From contig CAJYXJ010000040.1 of the NCBI GenBank assembly GCA_913778085.1, forward strand, positions 148,937 through 212,936: a stretch of DNA of 64,000 nucleotides, in the 5' to 3' direction. This DNA comes from an uncultured Chryseobacterium sp. Lineage in GTDB: Bacteria > Bacteroidota > Bacteroidia > Flavobacteriales > Weeksellaceae. Of this stretch, positions 60,651 through 64,000 are shown one piece after another (position 1 is the stretch's first letter; the number at the start of each line of letters is the position of its first letter). The translations under genes were made by a program, and so were the position numbers. The notes under the pieces are model-generated. The model did not search any database and was not told where the DNA came from. It saw only the letters and a program-made list of their open reading frames with translations.

Positions 60651-60689
60651 TTGGCTGCGCTAAGAATGTAATTTTAATACATAGCAAAA

Positions 60690-60715
60690 AACCATTCTTT
60701 ACTTCAAGAATGGTT
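60690..60715 (-). terminator. terminator after immunity copy B
   Basis: AACCATTCTT (60690-60699) pairs with AAGAATGGTT (60706-60715), with TTTTTTGC next on the minus strand. Confidence 0.75.
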
Positions 60716-60737
60716 CTATTTTGACACATTAAATTAG

Positions 60738-61010
60738 TTATTCTTCTATTGGGAACACTTGTCTCACAAACTTAAGAAGTTCGTCAGGGTCAGTAAAATC
60801 TTTTTCTAAACCTAATTGGGAATCAGCATATTGGATGTTATACTTATTATCAGTCATTCTTATATAAAATTCTCTACCAAGTTTTACAACAAATGTATTG
60901 TCTTTGATTCCACAAAACAGAATTTTTTCTGATGTGTTACCTATCTGCTTATATTCACAATAGTATCCTTCGCTTTTAAGGATTTTTTGTATGTATTTCA
61001 GCTCATTCAT
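60738..61010 (-). CDS. immunity-like protein, type B
   Basis: 90 residues (MNELKYIQKILKSEGYYCEY). The N-terminal two thirds differ from copies A1 and A2, but the closing DELLKFVRQVFPIEE is nearly the same, and LGLEKDFTDPDELL corresponds to IPIEKEFKTIEEVL. So all three share a fold with a diverged recognition part. Starts 4 bases after the A1 stop. It may protect against a different toxin tip that once occupied this locus. Confidence 0.72.
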   Translation of the reverse strand: MNELKYIQKILKSEGYYCEYKQIGNTSEKILFCGIKDNTFVVKLGREFYIRMTDNKYNIQYADSQLGLEKDFTDPDELLKFVRQVFPIEE

Positions 61011-61014
61011 AAAG

Positions 61015-61281
61015 TTACTCTTCTAGTGGAAAGACCTGCCTTACAAATTTTAAAACTTCTTCAATGGTCTTAAATTCTTTTTCTATTGGAATTTGACCAA
61101 TAGCATAATCAACTTTGATTAAATCTTTTTTTATTTCCACTCCAAAAGCATTTTTTAGCATTATTAATCCTAACTCTTTATCATGTCCATTTTTTTGACC
61201 TACAGTTAGGCTTGCATCTTTCATGAGCATAACAGAGTAGCCTTCTACCTCAAGTTTTGCTTTTATTTCTTCTATTTTCAT
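61015..61281 (-). CDS. immunity-like protein, copy A1
   Basis: 88 residues from ATG 61281 (MKIEEIKAKLEVEGYSVMLM); a longer form in frame would overlap the toxin end. Starts 11 bases after the toxin stop, the usual place for the cognate immunity gene. Mixed alpha/beta small cytoplasmic protein with DYAIGQIPIEKEFKTIEE. Direct evidence of toxin binding is lacking; the assignment rests on position, size and multiplicity. Confidence 0.75.
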   Translation of the reverse strand: MKIEEIKAKLEVEGYSVMLMKDASLTVGQKNGHDKELGLIMLKNAFGVEIKKDLIKVDYAIGQIPIEKEFKTIEEVLKFVRQVFPLEE

Positions 61282-61292
61282 AATATTTAATT

Positions 61293-63674
61293 TTATAACT
61301 TTGGTTGTGCCCAATGGTAACGACTTCCTCTCCAAAAATATTCAAAATCATCTAAAGACATTTTAGCTTCAACTCCATTTTTCTGTCCAAAACCTTTTAC
61401 TTTATCCCAAGGGTCTCTAATATAGACTATTCCATCTTCTATTTTATCAACTATAATAGTATGTCTGTTTCTTCCAGGTGGTTTTAATGTTGCGATCCAA
61501 GGTCTTTTAGTTGCTTTACAGAGATATTCTGCAGTTTCTTTCATATCATCAATTCCAATATATACGTGACCAGCATTGATTTCTTTGCCCTTAAATACTT
61601 TTTCCATTGCTTCTTGAATTCTATGTAATTGTGTGCCTGTATCAAAATCAGTTCTAGCAAATTCCTTAACCAAGCTTTCAGTAATATCAATCCCATTATC
61701 TTTAGCTAATTGTCTGATACATGCAGCAGCACAAGACATTGGTTCTTCCTGACAAAAAATCCTTGATGAACTGATTTCAGACAAATATTTGAAGGCTCCA
61801 CCAGTTCCAGCACCTAATTTAGGTTTCAGAATTTTACTCCAGAATGCATTAACCTCTTTAAAATCTCCTTTGAAGATGGGTTTTTCTTTCCATTTCAGAA
61901 GGTAGCCATCAACTTTCGCTACAATTTCAATCCCTACTTTTTTAAATCCTGCTCTTGCACTGGTAAGAATGTTGAAAATACTCTGTACCTTCCTTCCTTT
62001 TAATACAACTTCTTCAATTTCCTCTGCTGTCATGGCTAAATCCTCAGCTTTAGCTCCATTCTTAGCACCCTGCAAAAGTTCTTCAATGAATTTAATAAAC
62101 CCTTTGAAACCTTTTGCACAGGCTTTTGCAAATCTAAAGATAAGCTTTCCCAGACCAAGTAACAAATCTGTAATTCCAAATGTCACTGCTGAAAATGTTT
62201 CTCTGGTTAGAACCCAAAGCAGACTGGATACCTTTTGTATATAAGTAGTTCCTTTTATGATATTTCCTTCTCCTGCTGTGAAGATAAGAAGTAAAATATT
62301 GATGATAAACTCAAAGGCAATAACTCCTGTATAAAATGCAACTGTATAACGAGATGCATTGTCCCAATATCCTTTCAACTTGTCAAATATACCCTCAAAA
62401 TCAGATTGGGAAATACCCCCACTAGAACTGAAAAGGTCTTTAACTCCTTTTAAAAATACTGGACCATTTGCAAGAACCCAGTCTAATACATCTTCTGCCT
62501 TCTCTAATAAATCCCTTCTGTTTTTATACTGTTCATAAGATAAAGCCATTGTTGGCTGGAAAAGAGCCTGTAATATGTATAAGATACATTGTAAAAGCCC
62601 CACAAGCCCATTGTTAATCCCACAATAAAAAGCATTGGCTATTTTAAGAACCTCAATTCCTTTCTTTGCTAACTCCACCAATTCATCTTTAACCTCAGAA
62701 AGAAAATTTTTAATTGTATTAATGACAGTGCTAATCTTCTCTACAAGTCCTTTGAAGGCATCAGGAAGATGTTCAATAGAAGCATCTTTGACCTTACTTG
62801 CTGCCTGTTTTACTAATTGCCAAACCTGAGTAAAAGCAACTTCTGCACCTTGAACGAAAGGATTCTCCCCTAATCCCTCAAAGAATTGTGCAGCCTTATT
62901 CAGGTTAACCGCTCCTATGACAGGAATAAGGGGAGAATAGTCTTTAGCTTCGGGATTGTAATTTTTTTCTGTGGGTTTTAAGCTTTCTAGTTGTTCTCCA
63001 CACCATCCAAGAGCATCAGCTGGAATAGAAGAAATATTACCTATAATCTCTTCAAATCTTCTGTCTCCGGTAAAAGACTGATACTCCCTCATTAAGGCAT
63101 CACGCACCAGAGCAGCATTGATTTTATCTCCTTCATAAGTATATGCCAACTGGGCCAGATAAGCAGCTTCGTCTTCCATGGAAGAAATATTCCTGAAGAA
63201 TTTTCCACCGACACTTGAAGGTAATGGCTCAGGAAATCTTTTAAAAAGCTGAACAAAATAATCTCCCATCTTGGCAATATAAAAGTCTCCTGCAAAGTTG
63301 GATTTGTTCGGATTGGGTTTCTCATAAAACAGAAATAGAGCCTGTTTCTTTCGGGCATTAGCCTGATAGCTTCCATATACCTGTGAGCCTGTTTCACAAG
63401 GAAGCACTTCTGCATAATATTCATAACCCTTTTCTCCTTTTTCATTTAATCCTGTAGAAGGAAAAACGGAAGATATGGGATTGTCCGTAAGATAAGAGTA
63501 TCCGGATGGTGTGTTTCTGTAATCGTGAAATGGGCTTCTGTAATCAGGAAAATCATTCTTGTTGATTATTGTGTTTACAAAAGCATTGTTTTGTTTAGAT
63601 CTTTGATTTAATTCTTCAAAAGAACGTGTTTTGAACTCTGATAAATCACCAAAGTCGTCATCGAATTCTTCCAT
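61293..63674 (-). CDS. polymorphic toxin with C-terminal C39/papain-like cysteine-protease domain
   Basis: 793 residues, no signal peptide. The first 200 residues are a polar N-terminal domain (SFEELNQRSKQNNAF, YYAEVLPCETGSQVYGSYQ, DYFVQLFKRFPEPLPSSVGG). The middle (about 250-600) is helical with several hydrophobic segments (FIINILLLIFTAGEG, GITDLLLGLGKLIFRF), perhaps for membrane passage. The C-terminal domain (from about 640) has FCQEEPMSCAAACIRQL, with oxyanion Gln 642 and nucleophile Cys 648, His 738 in GRNRHTIIVDKI and Asp 754 in YIRDPWDKV, the peptidase C39/papain-like triad. Immunity-like genes follow. Delivery by a type VI (subtype iii) apparatus is likely but not shown here. Confidence 0.8.
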   Translation of the reverse strand: MEEFDDDFGDLSEFKTRSFEELNQRSKQNNAFVNTIINKNDFPDYRSPFHDYRNTPSGYSYLTDNPISSVFPSTGLNEKGEKGYEYYAEVLPCETGSQVYGSYQANARKKQALFLFYEKPNPNKSNFAGDFYIAKMGDYFVQLFKRFPEPLPSSVGGKFFRNISSMEDEAAYLAQLAYTYEGDKINAALVRDALMREYQSFTGDRRFEEIIGNISSIPADALGWCGEQLESLKPTEKNYNPEAKDYSPLIPVIGAVNLNKAAQFFEGLGENPFVQGAEVAFTQVWQLVKQAASKVKDASIEHLPDAFKGLVEKISTVINTIKNFLSEVKDELVELAKKGIEVLKIANAFYCGINNGLVGLLQCILYILQALFQPTMALSYEQYKNRRDLLEKAEDVLDWVLANGPVFLKGVKDLFSSSGGISQSDFEGIFDKLKGYWDNASRYTVAFYTGVIAFEFIINILLLIFTAGEGNIIKGTTYIQKVSSLLWVLTRETFSAVTFGITDLLLGLGKLIFRFAKACAKGFKGFIKFIEELLQGAKNGAKAEDLAMTAEEIEEVVLKGRKVQSIFNILTSARAGFKKVGIEIVAKVDGYLLKWKEKPIFKGDFKEVNAFWSKILKPKLGAGTGGAFKYLSEISSSRIFCQEEPMSCAAACIRQLAKDNGIDITESLVKEFARTDFDTGTQLHRIQEAMEKVFKGKEINAGHVYIGIDDMKETAEYLCKATKRPWIATLKPPGRNRHTIIVDKIEDGIVYIRDPWDKVKGFGQKNGVEAKMSLDDFEYFWRGSRYHWAQPKL

Positions 63675-63879
63675 AAGCTTTGCGTTTTAGTAATTAATAT
63701 TTTGTTTAAATATTTCTAAAAGCAAAGCTAAATCCTGACTGCGCCAAAACTCGACGTGTTTTATTTTTTTTAAATTATGTAAATCTTATCATCGAATCTT
63801 ACAATTAGTAATAAGAAGTGGAAACCTAAAAACTAATATTTTTGCCTAGTCCCCAGGTTTTGGCACTGATCCTAAAAAG
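63675..63879. other. gene-free region at the toxin/IS boundary
   Basis: No coding frame. GTTTTGGCACTGATC (63857-63871) is a partial inverted match to TGACTGCGCCAAAAC (63736-63750), which could mark the end of the insertion element entering from the right, or an older insertion. The toxin promoter should lie in the AT-rich left part. Confidence 0.35.
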
Positions 63880-63905
63880 AATCCGTCTCACAACTGAGGC
63901 GGATT
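63880..63905. terminator. hairpin near the IS end
   Basis: AATCCG with inner TCTCA pairs with TGAGG and CGGATT around CAAC. Hairpins just inside insertion-element ends commonly block outside transcription into the transposase. Confidence 0.65.
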
Positions 63906-63909
63906 ATTC

Positions 63910-63940
63910 TTGGTTATTATTTTAGATTTTTGTATATTTA
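63910..63940 (+). promoter_or_regulatory. promoter of the partial transposase gene
   Basis: TTG (63910-63912), a 20-base spacer, then TATATTTA (63933-63940), close to the Bacteroidota TTG/TAnnTTTG pattern, 25 bases before ATG 63965. Confidence 0.45.
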
Positions 63941-63964
63941 CATCTGACAATCAGGTATTTATAT

Positions 63965-64000
63965 ATGAATTTCAAGTATTATAACCAAAATCAGACTGTG
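63965..64000 (+). CDS. transposase, IS1182-like (start only)
   Basis: Twelve codons before the window ends: MNFKYYNQNQTV. This resembles the start of IS1182-family (DDE) transposases, whose N-terminus typically reads like F-K-x-Y-N-Q-N-Q followed by a hydrophobic stretch. Only the N-terminus is visible, so the family call is tentative. Confidence 0.45.
   Translation, partial: MNFKYYNQNQTV

Overview
The window reads as a chromosomal segment of a Bacteroidota bacterium of the family Weeksellaceae, most like Chryseobacterium. Reasons: a PorW/SprE type IX secretion lipoprotein, a MurF-alanine racemase fusion, 2TM-domain proteins beside a LytTR regulator, AT-rich DNA without clear Shine-Dalgarno sites, and repeated TAnnTTTG promoter -7 boxes. 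No rRNA or tRNA gene was recognised.

Layout. 1-2.5 kb: two decayed small genes, then an ECF sigma / anti-sigma / secreted helical protein operon. 2.7-8.1 kb (+): DUF2520 oxidoreductase, SIMPL protein, KdsC, Maf and PorW/SprE. 8.1-12.8 kb (-): lysE-ldcA-doxX-yraN-membrane protein-SDR-tsaB. 13.2-17.1 kb (-): rnr, a thrombospondin-type-3 protein and rpiB. 17.1-22.3 kb: a gene-free AT-rich stretch with a cluster of DnaA-box-like 9-mers, pgk, a methyltransferase, and mnmG flanked by two identical perfect parS palindromes. Together these suggest that the replication origin and its ParB-loading zone lie here. 22.4-28.7 kb (-): a toxin-antitoxin pair, murF-alr, patatin-barrel protein, ybeY and tdk. 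28.8-33.3 kb (+): a repetitive acidic protein, rsmI, a WG-repeat protein and fabG. 33.3-38.4 kb: guaC, a cassette of Lgt-like protein / small membrane protein / multi-cluster radical SAM protein, surE and a Cys-rich leader peptide. 38.5-42.5 kb: a tail-specific protease, sodC and a frameshifted AraC-GyrI regulator.

43-50 kb holds what I consider the most interesting system. It consists of a TonB-dependent receptor, a secreted helical protein, a LytS-type histidine kinase fused to a 2TM domain, three separate 2TM proteins, an isoprenylcysteine-methyltransferase-like protein and a LytTR response regulator. Three promoters inside this locus carry the same composite element: two 11-bp direct repeats exactly 21 bp apart, then a TAnnTTTG box exactly 44 bp downstream of the start of the second repeat. 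The half-sites resemble known LytTR targets such as those of AgrA. The locus therefore looks like a self-regulated receptor/kinase/2TM regulon.

50-60 kb holds unknown proteins, mnmA, a small outer-membrane barrel, clpC, two glycosyltransferases and sufE. 60.2-63.7 kb (-) is a polymorphic-toxin locus. A 793-residue protein ends in a C39/papain-like cysteine-protease domain and is followed by three immunity-like genes. A displaced copy of the toxin C-terminus sits before the third of these, which shows cassette duplication. The right edge enters an IS1182-like transposase gene.
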